From: Cyanobacteria bacterium UBA2855
GTDB lineage: Bacteria > Cyanobacteriota > Vampirovibrionia > Gastranaerophilales > Gastranaerophilaceae
NCBI GenBank assembly: GCA_002350725.1
Contig: DEFJ01000034.1
Coordinates: 9,568-73,567 of the forward strand
Length of the DNA: 64,000 nucleotides
Direction of reading: 5' to 3'
How positions within the stretch are numbered: the stretch's first letter is position 1; the number at the start of each line of letters is the position of its first letter. Positions 36,701 to 45,062 of this stretch are shown in pieces. The notes below the pieces were generated by a model. That model had not been told where the DNA came from. It saw only the letters and a program-made list of their open reading frames with translations, and did not search any database. The translations under genes were made by a program, and so were the position numbers.

Positions 36701-36893
36701 AAGCTCTGACTTGCTTGTTGACGACAAGTTCATAGTAGAAGTAGACGGAGTAGAAGATAATAAAGCCCAACGAATAAGCAACGTCAAAAAACAATCTATA
36801 CTGGAACGTTGCGGTTTTAAAGTAAATCGTATTACGTATAGAGAATGGCAATATTCACAAAAAGCCTGTCTGGATAGGGTCTTAACACAATAA
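33774..36893 (+). CDS. UPF1-like superfamily 1 helicase with C-terminal nuclease-like domain
   Basis: 1039 aa. Residues 1-320 are an unassigned N-terminal region with an acidic stretch near 205-235. The helicase core has Walker A GPPGTGKS (341-348), Walker B DEASQCD (from 663), GDDKQLPHL, LDEHFRSLP, AHTFQGDERD (around 860) and AITRAR (around 897), the AAA_11/AAA_12 pattern of UPF1/DNA2-type enzymes. A coiled-coil insert lies at about 440-590. The last ~90 residues resemble a Vsr/DUF559-type nuclease (SSDLLVDDKFIVEVDG, a possible D...ExD site). Such fusions occur in DNA repair and in phage defence; no other defence gene is adjacent. Starts after AAGGGG. Confidence 0.88.
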   Translation: MLQEATKAINSAFNNSFIKKLSLYLHDCVREEVQSSTFRNLKGDKDNKWIFLKGEEGLLRTNEEYLRLDGSDAKLTELMTLSSNSVKDKYLIYGYMFLVGKNSKNKRASEFLTPLLYLPCHLERNGVNINCIPQEEVLSLNTGALTALMGKQDDEDAVEQLLSGLLEVVPTIPITDEALEIFLTTLKAIIPEIDINLDDKNNVDEDNLSPDEEPDFYSEKINGDNINDIINDSENKQKQIKKLEKINLTSQAAIILTKRPSVTAGVLHELTQIAEKPSGIYRETALNVVNEEFSISKDKSAPIKDMKSITDFYPITPLALSDSQEQVIKNIENNKFVAVQGPPGTGKSQTIVNLVAHLIANGKTVLVASRMDKAVDVVADRLNDLGAPFLALRAGRMNYQKQLSNQLNDLLNNKIDIDNDYEDSLFVGTDDMKAHIDLIHDAENRCEQIINLENRWTNLSEEIDEQEKNVGEAQFIKSSLKKNEIEDILSILATLEKNMEKTGFFANIANYSSVNKLKKILKLKDFDVNYENLNRLKSELEVAAMIWKLRKIESDIQKTGNLHVLSEQIRQLKKKQRPLAINILKARRRESLKELLRDQVKRNRLKVHAKSILNRSQNHQNKILETEDFRPLLDAFPCWCVTTYAVSGSMPLRPGMFDVAIIDEASQCDIASCFPILFRAKRAVIVGDDKQLPHLSFLEKAKEQSFLTQYGIPDKYQLMWRFRTNSMFDLADYYSLNSVMLDEHFRSLPPIIEFSNREFYGGRIRVMKKDVGSEKVLETVVVPDGKVDSDATRNLPEIEALVKRLYDIIVEDERNNPDNPVSVGVISPFRAQVEQMKISISKVLSAHMIKKHQIEVGTAHTFQGDERDIILMSWAFAPNSFPQSLTFLQKPNLFNVAITRARYKVINFVSRDPKDIQEGLFRDYMSYIEEYNNRKTVIETSGIDENIYKNKLEREIAQKLRELGHEVKAGVEIANLSSDLLVDDKFIVEVDGVEDNKAQRISNVKKQSILERCGFKVNRITYREWQYSQKACLDRVLTQ

Positions 36894-36963
36894 AGTAATA
36901 ACTCCATATCCCAACCTTCCCCATTAGGGGAAAGTGCAAAATGTTGAATTAAGTTTGATAACG

Positions 36964-36998
36964 AAAAAGGAAACCGAAATTTCGATTTCCTTTTTTGT
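36964..36998 (-). terminator. Intrinsic terminator after the prepilin gene
   Basis: Stem AAAAAGGAAA / TTTCCTTTTT with an inner CGAAA/TTTCG stem and one mismatch; T runs on both sides, so it can also act for the helicase gene on the plus strand. Confidence 0.82.
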
Positions 36999-37027
36999 TT
37001 TTATAAAATATCTTATACAACTAACAA

Positions 37028-37702
37028 TTATTGTTTACCTTTGAACAATACAGCTCTTGCTGCAGGTGAGTTAGGTAAAATTGTTTGGTCATAGAATACA
37101 ACCGGATAAATATCGGTTGGTGTTTGTACTTGACAATTTGCATCAGTAGCTGAAGCATTTGTACAAGATACAACTCTGTTAGGGTTCTTACTTCCGTTTA
37201 TGTCAAGTGCACCCTTACATAAATTAGAACCTCTAAAATGAACAGTACCGGTAGCTGCATTGTCAGGTGCCATACTGCAACCATAAGAACCTTGTCTGAA
37301 TGTAAATGTTGTACCATCATTAAAGAAGAATGTATAGTTTGAACCTGCACTTGTACCAAAAGCAACAGTACCTGAACCGTGGTCTTGATTATTTGAAGTC
37401 CAACCTTCACCACCGGTTGCGACAACATTCATTCTGTTCTTGAACAAATTGTACATATTAGCACGGTTACCCCCAGGTGCAGTTTGACTTGAAGTTTGAC
37501 CGATATCATAGTCATCCAATGCAATATTCAATACTATAGCCTGTGATAATACTGATAACTCTTTCTTTACTGCAGCTCTATATTGTGCACCTTGAGTTGA
37601 ATTTAACAATGTAGGCATAGTCATTGCTGCAACTACACCGATAATACCCAAAGTAATCAATACTTCCGCCAAAGTAAATGCGCTTTTACTTTTTTTAAAC
37701 AT
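37028..37702 (-). CDS. Type IV prepilin-like / pseudopilin protein
   Basis: 224 aa. Short basic leader KKSKSA followed by FTLAEVLITLGIIGVVAAM, the prepilin cleavage and methylation segment: cleavage before Phe, with Glu at mature position 5. The -1 residue is Ala rather than the usual Gly. The C-terminal domain has paired cysteines (CSMAP, NLCKGA, VVSC, NCQV) that may form disulfides. It would be processed by a prepilin peptidase and assembled in a pilus or secretion pseudopilus. It stands alone with a near-perfect promoter and a strong terminator, so it may be abundant. Confidence 0.9.
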   Translation of the reverse strand: MFKKSKSAFTLAEVLITLGIIGVVAAMTMPTLLNSTQGAQYRAAVKKELSVLSQAIVLNIALDDYDIGQTSSQTAPGGNRANMYNLFKNRMNVVATGGEGWTSNNQDHGSGTVAFGTSAGSNYTFFFNDGTTFTFRQGSYGCSMAPDNAATGTVHFRGSNLCKGALDINGSKNPNRVVSCTNASATDANCQVQTPTDIYPVVFYDQTILPNSPAARAVLFKGKQ

Positions 37703-37736
37703 AAAAATATCCTCCGTTTTTTAGTGGTTCAATACT

Positions 37737-37765
37737 ATTATAGCATTTTGCGTATACAATGTCAA
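37737..37765 (-). promoter_or_regulatory. Consensus sigma-70 promoter of the prepilin gene
   Basis: On the minus strand TTGACA (37765-37760), 17-bp spacer ending in TGC, TATAAT (37742-37737): perfect -35, perfect -10 and extended TG. Followed by a leader with GGAGG. The strongest promoter in the window. Confidence 0.9.
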
Positions 37766-37883
37766 GATATTTTAGGTCAATTATGAATTATTTTTTAACA
37801 ATTAAAAACATTAAAAATTTTATAGCCTATTTGATAATATAAAAAAATTTTGTGATAACATAAAATTTACTAGAGGTATAATT

Positions 37884-39197
37884 ATGAAAAAAGTTGCTTT
37901 ATTAAATCACGGATGTGCAAAAAATCTTGTAGACTCAGAATTAATGCTTGGATTATTGGCAGAAAAAGGCTACGAAATAACTCTTAATGAAGAAGAAGCC
38001 GATGTCGTTATTATTAACACGTGCTCTTTTATTCACGATGCGGAAAAAGAATCGGTTCAAAGTATATTGCAAGTTGTAGATAGCGGCAAAAAAGTAATTG
38101 TCACGGGATGTCTGCCGCAAAAGCATAAAGAAGAGTTAAAAAAAGCAATACCGGAAGTCTGTGCTATGGTAGGAACAACGGATTTTAAAGAAATTGTATC
38201 CGTTGTTGAAAAGGTTCTTAACGAACAAAATGAAACGTATATTTCTAAAATTTCAGAAAAACCTGAATACATTTATCCTGAATCAATTCACAGACAACAA
38301 ATAACAATGGGAGCAAGCTCGTATATAAAAATTGCAGACGGCTGTAATTATCACTGCGGATATTGCATAATTCCACAGCTTAGAGGAGAGTACCGCTCGA
38401 GAACAATAGAGAACATAGTAGAAGAAGCAAAAGAACTTGTAAGCAAAGGGGTTACGGAGATAGATTTAATTGCACAAGATACTACAGGGTACGGTATTGA
38501 TTTATACGGCAAACCTTCATTACCCAAATTACTAAAGGAACTAAACAAAATCGAAAATCTTGGGTGGATTAGAATTATGTACGCATATCCGACACAAATG
38601 ACGGATGAATTACTGGATGCAATTGCGTCTTTAGATAAAGTTGCAAAGTATGTTGATATCCCTTTACAACACTACAGCAAACCAATATTAGAGGCAATGC
38701 GCAGACCGGTTTCCGATTATGATGAATTAGTTAAAAGAATTAGAGCAAAAATACCTAATGTATCAATTAGAACAGCCTTTATAGTAGGATACCCCGGCGA
38801 AACAGAAGAAGATTTCAAAGCGCTGCATGAATTTGTAAAACGTACAAGATTTGACAGAATGGGTGTTTTCGAATATTCAAGAGAAAAGAACACAACGTCA
38901 TACGCTATGAAAAATCAGATTCCTCAAAAAATAAAACACAAAAGATACAAAGCGCTTATGGAATTACAACAACAAATCTCATTCGAAATAAATCAGACAT
39001 ACATAGGCAAAACAATTCCTTGTATAGTTGAAAGCTATACTGATGACGGAGTTATTGTAATGCGTTCAGAACACGATGCACCTGAGATTGATGGACTTGT
39101 ATATGCCACTGCTGATAAAAATGTAGTGCCGGGCGATATTGAACAGGTAAAAATAAATAAAGCTGACGAATATGACCTGTTTGGAGAAATTGTATAA
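37884..39197 (+). CDS. rimO: Ribosomal protein S12 methylthiotransferase RimO
   Basis: 437 aa. Adds a methylthio group to Asp of ribosomal protein S12. UPF0004 domain with cluster cysteines Cys11, Cys47 and Cys76; radical SAM domain with Cys154, Cys158, Cys161 (GCNYHCGYCIIP); C-terminal TRAM domain from about 375. CAKNLVDSE and LRGEYRSR distinguish RimO from MiaB. Starts after AGAGGTATAA. Confidence 0.95.
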   Translation: MKKVALLNHGCAKNLVDSELMLGLLAEKGYEITLNEEEADVVIINTCSFIHDAEKESVQSILQVVDSGKKVIVTGCLPQKHKEELKKAIPEVCAMVGTTDFKEIVSVVEKVLNEQNETYISKISEKPEYIYPESIHRQQITMGASSYIKIADGCNYHCGYCIIPQLRGEYRSRTIENIVEEAKELVSKGVTEIDLIAQDTTGYGIDLYGKPSLPKLLKELNKIENLGWIRIMYAYPTQMTDELLDAIASLDKVAKYVDIPLQHYSKPILEAMRRPVSDYDELVKRIRAKIPNVSIRTAFIVGYPGETEEDFKALHEFVKRTRFDRMGVFEYSREKNTTSYAMKNQIPQKIKHKRYKALMELQQQISFEINQTYIGKTIPCIVESYTDDGVIVMRSEHDAPEIDGLVYATADKNVVPGDIEQVKINKADEYDLFGEIV

Positions 39198-39321
39198 ACC
39201 AATCCTGCACTTAACATCTTTCGCAAAAAATTTTATTTACGATTGTTAATCAAAATAACGTAACAAATTTACAATTAAAAATGATTATTGTATTATATTA
39301 TTGTCAACAAAGGAGAATATG

Positions 39322-40326
39322 ATGAGATTTTTATTATTACTATTACCGAATTTTTATGATATATTCACGGCAATAATGATTGGATATGCGTTTATGTTGC
39401 ATTCAGACGGAAAGCTCAGACTTTCTTTTGCCCTAGCGTGTCTTTTAATTTATGCCACTACCAGAATAGGTATTTTTGCAGGAAAACTTATACATATGCT
39501 TATCGGAAAAGCCGCAACAGAGCCGGAAGGAGAACAAACACCGGATGTCATAGTTAAACGTATGGTTTTGGACTTTGGTCCTCAGTGTATGTTTGTAGTA
39601 ATATGTCAGGTCATTTTAGCACTATTATTTATGACTCCTGCAGCTTCTACAGAAGCAAAACAACTTCCGCCAACAACTCAACCTATTCAAGAGGCAGAAC
39701 AAGTTCAAGCTGAAGCACCTGCAACAGAACAACAAATAGAATCTGCTATACCATCAGAAGAAACTGCTAAAACAGCTGCTGAAACTGAACCTGATAATAT
39801 AGCAACAGATGCTGAAGCAGCTGCCGCTGAAGCTAAAAAGGATGCAAACAAAGCAACTGCAAAACAAAATAAAACAGCTAAAACTTACAAACGCTCAACA
39901 GCTAAGAAAACAACATCTCAAGCATCAGTTGATCCTAATAATATGGGTAACAATACTTATGCTGTTGACATTCCTGCAAGAACGCTTCAATCAGCAGGAA
40001 TATCTTCTTCAGAAATGAATATCAACAGAAGACAGAACACAGCACAAGAAATTGCAAAAGTTGCAGCTTCTTCAAGGAACAATAATTCAAACAGTTTGAC
40101 ATTTGCAGCTGCAAACACAGCATCAACCGTTCAAACGAGAAGCTCCCTTCAAACTAAGAGATATCCGGGAGACGATAACCCTCTTCAAACAAATTGGGGC
40201 TATTACAGAAATTATTCTAACGGTGTAGATGTTACAAAAGGCGGCTCAACGGCAAAACAACAAAAATCAGCAGACCCTGTTCGTAATACAATACCGGCAA
40301 GAACCCTTAATTCTATAGGTTATTAA
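39322..40326 (+). CDS. Membrane protein with disordered Ala/Glu/Gln-rich tail (334 aa)
   Basis: Not recognised. Of two adjacent ATG codons the second (39322) has better spacing from AAGGAG. Three hydrophobic segments (about 2-22, 34-56 and 86-104) suggest an inner-membrane domain of ~105 residues; the rest is Pro/Ala/Glu/Gln-rich and then Asn/Ser/Lys-rich, likely disordered. A short motif occurs twice near the C-terminus: IPARTLQSAG and IPARTLNSIG, the second at the very end. The repeated motif could be a peptide-binding tag. Followed by a good terminator. Confidence 0.75.
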   Translation: MRFLLLLLPNFYDIFTAIMIGYAFMLHSDGKLRLSFALACLLIYATTRIGIFAGKLIHMLIGKAATEPEGEQTPDVIVKRMVLDFGPQCMFVVICQVILALLFMTPAASTEAKQLPPTTQPIQEAEQVQAEAPATEQQIESAIPSEETAKTAAETEPDNIATDAEAAAAEAKKDANKATAKQNKTAKTYKRSTAKKTTSQASVDPNNMGNNTYAVDIPARTLQSAGISSSEMNINRRQNTAQEIAKVAASSRNNNSNSLTFAAANTASTVQTRSSLQTKRYPGDDNPLQTNWGYYRNYSNGVDVTKGGSTAKQQKSADPVRNTIPARTLNSIGY

Positions 40327-40348
40327 TTTTAATAATAAGAATAAAAAG

Positions 40349-40375
40349 CCTCCGAAGTTTGTTCGGAGGTTTTTT
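40349..40375 (+). terminator. Intrinsic terminator after the 334-aa membrane protein gene
   Basis: Stem CCTCCGAA / TTCGGAGG, loop GTTTG, followed by six T. Confidence 0.9.
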
Positions 40376-40440
40376 ATTAGAATAAGTTGTTACGGAATTA
40401 GTTATAAAAATTGTGCGTCAGCACAGTAAAATATTAATAC

Positions 40441-40480
40441 AAAAGACTTTCTTCTGTTTGAATAGAAGAAAGCCTTTTTT
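40441..40480 (-). terminator. Intrinsic terminator of the rplU-rpmA operon
   Basis: Stem CTTTCTTCT / AGAAGAAAG extended by AAAAG/CTTTT past a mismatch; on the minus strand it is followed by TCTTTT. Located 24 bases after the rpmA stop. Confidence 0.8.
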
Positions 40481-40503
40481 AATTTTGATTAATAATAATT
40501 AAT

Positions 40504-40758
40504 TTATACAGCGTATACGCTAACTTGTTTACGGTCACGTCTGTGAGGTTCAAACTTAACCTGACCGTCAATGATAGCATACAAAGTATCATCAGAACCG
40601 ATACCTACGTTATTACCCGGATGAATTTTTGTTCCTCTTTGACGAACGAGAATATTACCGGCTTTAACGATTTCGCCGCTGAATCTTTTGACACCCAAGC
40701 GCTTCGCTTCGGAGTCACGACCGTTACGGGTTGATCCCATACCTTTCTTATGTGCCAT
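40504..40758 (-). CDS. rpmA: 50S ribosomal protein L27
   Basis: 84 aa. N-terminal AHKKGMGSTRNGRDS reaches the peptidyl transferase centre. There is no cleavable N-terminal extension of the Firmicutes type, and no Prp protease gene between rplU and rpmA. Starts after GGAGAAATA. Confidence 0.98.
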   Translation of the reverse strand: MAHKKGMGSTRNGRDSEAKRLGVKRFSGEIVKAGNILVRQRGTKIHPGNNVGIGSDDTLYAIIDGQVKFEPHRRDRKQVSVYAV

Positions 40759-40814
40759 TTTTATTTCTCCTTGTTATTATTTTTGTTTAATACAACGGAT
40801 TAAATCCGCTTTTA

Positions 40815-41162
40815 CTATGCTTCAGCTTTTTCAGCTGATTCTTTTTTTGCAGAGGTTCTGATTTTGGTAATCATAACTCTTGTAAATTGCTGTCTGTGAC
40901 CTTGTTTTTTTCTGTAACCTTTTTTAGGTCTTTGTTTGAAAACAATAATCTTTTTAGCTTTGTCATGTTTAACAACGGTACCTTCTACAGAAGCACCTGT
41001 TACATAAGGTTGACCTACTTTAGATTTTTTACCGTTAACTAACATAACGATTTTATCAAAAGTAACTTTTGAATCTTGTTTAGCATCTAACAATTCCATG
41101 TCGATATAACGACCTTCTTCAACGGGGTATTGTTTTCCGCCTGCTTCTACAATTGCGTACAT
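40815..41162 (-). CDS. rplU: 50S ribosomal protein L21
   Basis: 115 aa. MYAIVEAGGKQYPVEEG start and KRPKKGYRKKQGHRQ signature; a short Lys/Ala/Glu tail follows. Binds 23S rRNA domain I. First gene of the rplU-rpmA operon, 56 bp before rpmA. Confidence 0.98.
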   Translation of the reverse strand: MYAIVEAGGKQYPVEEGRYIDMELLDAKQDSKVTFDKIVMLVNGKKSKVGQPYVTGASVEGTVVKHDKAKKIIVFKQRPKKGYRKKQGHRQQFTRVMITKIRTSAKKESAEKAEA

Positions 41163-41245
41163 TTTATTTTCCTTTCATTGCGGGTTTCGTAACCTCTTTC
41201 GAGATATTTATAAAACGATTTACCCATAGTAATACACGTATAGTT

Positions 41246-41274
41246 ATTATCATACGCTCAAAACCCTCTGTCAA
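41246..41274 (-). promoter_or_regulatory. Promoter of the rplU-rpmA operon
   Basis: On the minus strand TTGACA (41274-41269), 17-bp spacer, GATAAT (41251-41246). Leader of about 75 bases before rplU. Confidence 0.75.
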
Positions 41275-41377
41275 GTAGTATTAATATTTGTGAAGTGACT
41301 TTAGTTTCAACTTGTAGAATTCCGTAAACATTTATTAACATCCACCCTATCTTTTTTGTTTGGAGTAAAATTATAAT

Positions 41378-42721
41378 ATGATGTTTAATTTGGAAGAAGT
41401 TATTGCGGCAACAAACGCAAAAATCATAAAGAATACGACAGATATTAGGGATTTCAGTTTTTCAACAGACACCAGAACAATTGAAAAAGGACAAATATAT
41501 ATACCGCTAAAGGGCGCTAGCTTCGACGGAGAAAATTTTTTGTCACAGGCTGTGGAAAAAGGTGCTGAAGGATGCTTTATTACTCGTGACGAATATCCCG
41601 AAAATGCAAAAATAGTATTAAAAGTTGAAAACACTTTACAAGCTTATATGCAGCTTGCAAACTACAAACGGAGAAAACTTAATCCGATAACTATTGGTAT
41701 TACAGGGAGCTCCGGTAAGACTACGACAAAAGAAATTGTATACTCTGTTTTGAATACAAAATTTAGAACACATAAAACTTTCTCTAACCACAACAATGAA
41801 ATCGGATTTTGTCAAACCGTTATGACTATGCCTGAAGATACGGAAGCCCTCATTGTTGAAATGGGTATGAGAGGTTTAGGAGAAATAGAATTATTATCAA
41901 AATATTCAGAACCTGATTATGCGGTTATTACTAACGCCGGCTCAGCACACATAGGACGGTTAGGCAGCTTAGACAATATTGCAAAAGCAAAATCTGAAAT
42001 TGTGAAATACTTAAATCCAAACGGAACTCTTGTTGCACAAAACAACGAAAGAATTAAAAAATTTGTATCAAAATTTAATGTACAGAAGATTTATCACGAT
42101 TTGAATGATGTTGAAATTATAGAAAGAAAACCCTCTTATACAAAGTTTATTTACAAAAATAATGAATATGAGCTTAGCGTTGAAGGAGATTACAACGTCG
42201 ATAATTCAGTAACCGCAATAGAATTAGGTTACCTTTTGGGAATGAATTATGAAGAGATAAAAAAAGGATTACTATCATACAAACCGATAGAAAAAAGATG
42301 GGAAGCACAAGATATAAACGGAATTAAAATAATAAATGACAGTTATAACGCAAATCCTGAATCTATGAAGGCTTCTGTTTCAACATTTTTACAACTTTAT
42401 AAAAATCCGGTAGTGGTTTTAGGTGATATGGGAGAATTAGGTGAATATACTGATGAATTGCATAAGGGTGTAGGCAAATACCTATCAACACTGCCTGAAA
42501 CCAAAACCGCTAAGTTTTTAACAGTTGGAGAATATGCAAAAGAAATCGGTGAAATATTAGAAAATTCCGCAGGGTTTGTAAAGAATTTTGATAGCAACGA
42601 TGAAGTTTCCGAATACATCAAAGACAACTTTGATGCCGGAACTACGATATTTCTAAAAGCTTCCCGCTCAATGAAGTTTGAAGAAATAATCGGAAAATTA
42701 GAGGGAGAAGTTAAATTATGA
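41378..42721 (+). CDS. murF: UDP-MurNAc-tripeptide--D-Ala-D-Ala ligase MurF
   Basis: 447 aa. Last cytoplasmic step of the peptidoglycan peptide stem. P-loop GSSGKTTTK (from 110), the MVEMGMRG-type block (VEMGMRGLGEI), the NAGSAHIGRLGS motif and INDSYNANPESM in the C-terminal domain. Two ATG codons lie together; the first is given. First gene of a five-gene wall cluster; murE, murC and murB are absent here. The murF stop overlaps the mraY start (ATGA). Confidence 0.95.
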   Translation: MMFNLEEVIAATNAKIIKNTTDIRDFSFSTDTRTIEKGQIYIPLKGASFDGENFLSQAVEKGAEGCFITRDEYPENAKIVLKVENTLQAYMQLANYKRRKLNPITIGITGSSGKTTTKEIVYSVLNTKFRTHKTFSNHNNEIGFCQTVMTMPEDTEALIVEMGMRGLGEIELLSKYSEPDYAVITNAGSAHIGRLGSLDNIAKAKSEIVKYLNPNGTLVAQNNERIKKFVSKFNVQKIYHDLNDVEIIERKPSYTKFIYKNNEYELSVEGDYNVDNSVTAIELGYLLGMNYEEIKKGLLSYKPIEKRWEAQDINGIKIINDSYNANPESMKASVSTFLQLYKNPVVVLGDMGELGEYTDELHKGVGKYLSTLPETKTAKFLTVGEYAKEIGEILENSAGFVKNFDSNDEVSEYIKDNFDAGTTIFLKASRSMKFEEIIGKLEGEVKL

Positions 42722-43698
42722 TAATGATGGCTGTAGCATTCTTACTGTCAATGATTTTATGCTTACTGTTCGGAGTGCCATATATAGACTTTTTAAAGAA
42801 AAGAACAATAGGGCAATATGTAAAAGATTGCGCACCCGAAACACATGCCCAAAAAGAAGGTACTCCGACAACAGGAGGAGTATTCATTATTTTGGCAATA
42901 ATAATTGCCTCTGTTATAGCTTTATTTCTGGCAGAAAAATTTGACAATGCAGCACTTATTATCTTGATAACTCTGCTATTTTATACCTTTGCAGGTTTCC
43001 AAGATGACTACATAAAAATCAAAGGTCACGCAAACAACGGCTTATCCGCAAGACAAAAATTATTAAGGCAAATTGCAATCGCACTGCTTCCTACAATTTT
43101 TGTAATGCTTTCTAATCCATACGGTTCAATATTTTATATTGGAAGCTGGGGGATAGATTTAAAATGGTTATATCCGTTTTTATCTGTATTTGTAATTACA
43201 GGAGCTTCAAATGCATATAATCTTACAGACGGGTTAGACGGACTTGCAGCATCTACGGGGGTATTTTCTTTTGCTGCAGCAGCTATTATAGCATTATACA
43301 GCGGATATCCTGAAATTGGTATTATATCTGCATCGGTAGCAGGTGCGTTATTTGGATTTTTATATTATAACAAACCTAAAGCTCAAGTATTTATGGGAGA
43401 TACAGGTTCACTTGCAATCGGAGGTTTACTCGGAACACTTGCAGTTATGGGCAAATTTGAATTTTTACTTATTTTTCTTGGCGGGATATTTGTATGTGAG
43501 ACATTATCAGTAATCATTCAAGTTACGAGTTTTAAAACTACAGGGAAAAGAGTTTTTAAAATGGCACCAATTCACCATCATTTTGAATTATTGGGATGGA
43601 GCGAAAAAAAAGTTGTTAGCGCATTTGCAATAACTTCAGCTCTGTTATCTACAATAGCATTAGTTATATTTTATTTAACACTTAGAGGAATTATTTAA
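42718..43698 (+). CDS. mraY: Phospho-MurNAc-pentapeptide transferase MraY
   Basis: 326 aa with about ten membrane segments. Transfers phospho-MurNAc-pentapeptide to undecaprenyl phosphate to make lipid I. Catalytic aspartates in FQDDYIK and NLTDGLDGLA, MGDTGSLAIGG, and the APIHHHFELLGW motif near the C-terminus. Overlaps murF by four bases, two bases before murD. Confidence 0.96.
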   Translation: MIMMAVAFLLSMILCLLFGVPYIDFLKKRTIGQYVKDCAPETHAQKEGTPTTGGVFIILAIIIASVIALFLAEKFDNAALIILITLLFYTFAGFQDDYIKIKGHANNGLSARQKLLRQIAIALLPTIFVMLSNPYGSIFYIGSWGIDLKWLYPFLSVFVITGASNAYNLTDGLDGLAASTGVFSFAAAAIIALYSGYPEIGIISASVAGALFGFLYYNKPKAQVFMGDTGSLAIGGLLGTLAVMGKFEFLLIFLGGIFVCETLSVIIQVTSFKTTGKRVFKMAPIHHHFELLGWSEKKVVSAFAITSALLSTIALVIFYLTLRGII

Positions 43699-43700
43699 AA

Positions 43701-45062
43701 ATGATAATAAACTGGCACGAAAAGAAAGTATTAGTATTAGGCTTATCCGTAAGCGGAATATCCGCCGCAAAATTTTTGAACAGGCACGGCGCAGACGTTT
43801 ACATTACAGAATTCTCGGAAGCAAAACCAGAGCAATCAAAAATTATTAAAGAATTACAATTGATGGGAATAAAAATTGAAACAGGCGGACACAGTGATGA
43901 ATTTATTAAAGATTCATACCTTGCCGTTACGAGTCCGAGTGTACCTACGGACAGCCCAATTATGCAAAAGCTGAAGGAGCTAAAAATACATGTTATATCA
44001 GAAGTTGAACTTGCTTTTTCGCAGACAAGAACTCCGTTCATTGCAATTACCGGAACTAACGGGAAAACCACAACGACAGCTCTGACTGCTCACATATTAA
44101 GCAGCGAATACAATGCTAAACCTTGCGGAAATTACGGTAAACCACCTTGCGATTACGCAGATGATAACAGCATTGATTTTTTGGTTTGCGAATGTTCTTC
44201 ATTCCAGCTGACATATTCTCCTGCATTTCAGCCGCAAATTTCAGTATTCACAAATTTCACTCCTGACCATATAACATGGCATAAAACTTTAGAAAATTAT
44301 TTTGAGGCTAAAGCCAGAATATTTAAGCACCCTCAAAATCCTGCGTTTTCAATTCTAAACGCAAAGGATGCAAAACTTTTAGAATTTTCAAAGAAAGCCT
44401 CAGGTGAAATTTTTATGTTTGGCGACGAAGTTGGAAAAAATTGTTGCTACGTTAAAAATAATGCAATATATTTCAAACGAGATAATAAAGAAGAAAAAAT
44501 TATAGAGATCAAAGATTGCCCGTTTATAGGAGAACACAACTGGCAAAATGCAGAATGTGCAATTATTTGTGCAAAAATTGAAGGAGTTTCTACAGAAAAT
44601 ATAAGAAAAGCAATAATATCCTTCAAAGTTCCGGAGCACAGATTAGAAAAGTTTGCACAAAAAAACGGGACATCATTTTATAATGATTCAAAGGCAACAA
44701 ATCCCGAAGCCTCTTTGGTTGCAATTAATTCGTTTAATAACTGTAATGTAACATTAATTGCGGGCGGAAGAGATAAATTAACAGATTTAACAGAATTTTG
44801 TGAAGCCATAAAAAATCACATTAATACAGTTATATTAATTGGAGAGGCAACTGATAGATTTGAAGAAAGTTTGAAAAATTGCGGATTTGAAAATATAATT
44901 AGAGAAGAATCAATGCAAAGTGCAGTAGACAAATCAATTGAGCTCAAGCCTGATGTAGTATTATTATCACCTGCATGCGCAAGTTTTGATATGTTTAGCG
45001 GATATGAAGAAAGGGGAAGAGTCTTTAAAGAAGATGTCTTATCAAAGATCGGAAAAGCTTAG
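43701..45062 (+). CDS. murD: UDP-MurNAc-L-Ala--D-Glu ligase MurD
   Basis: 453 aa. Adds D-glutamate in the cytoplasm. N-terminal Rossmann segment VLVLGLSVSGISAAKFL, P-loop GTNGKTTTT (from 118), FTNFTPDHITWH and NDSKATNPEASL, and the C-terminal LLSPACASFDMF signature specific for MurD. The 3' end overlaps the start of ftsW. Confidence 0.96.
   Translation: MIINWHEKKVLVLGLSVSGISAAKFLNRHGADVYITEFSEAKPEQSKIIKELQLMGIKIETGGHSDEFIKDSYLAVTSPSVPTDSPIMQKLKELKIHVISEVELAFSQTRTPFIAITGTNGKTTTTALTAHILSSEYNAKPCGNYGKPPCDYADDNSIDFLVCECSSFQLTYSPAFQPQISVFTNFTPDHITWHKTLENYFEAKARIFKHPQNPAFSILNAKDAKLLEFSKKASGEIFMFGDEVGKNCCYVKNNAIYFKRDNKEEKIIEIKDCPFIGEHNWQNAECAIICAKIEGVSTENIRKAIISFKVPEHRLEKFAQKNGTSFYNDSKATNPEASLVAINSFNNCNVTLIAGGRDKLTDLTEFCEAIKNHINTVILIGEATDRFEESLKNCGFENIIREESMQSAVDKSIELKPDVVLLSPACASFDMFSGYEERGRVFKEDVLSKIGKA

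Noticed and set aside
40504..40758. Cleaved N-terminal extension on L27 as in Firmicutes
   Set aside because: The protein starts directly with the mature AHKKG sequence and no Prp protease gene lies in the operon.
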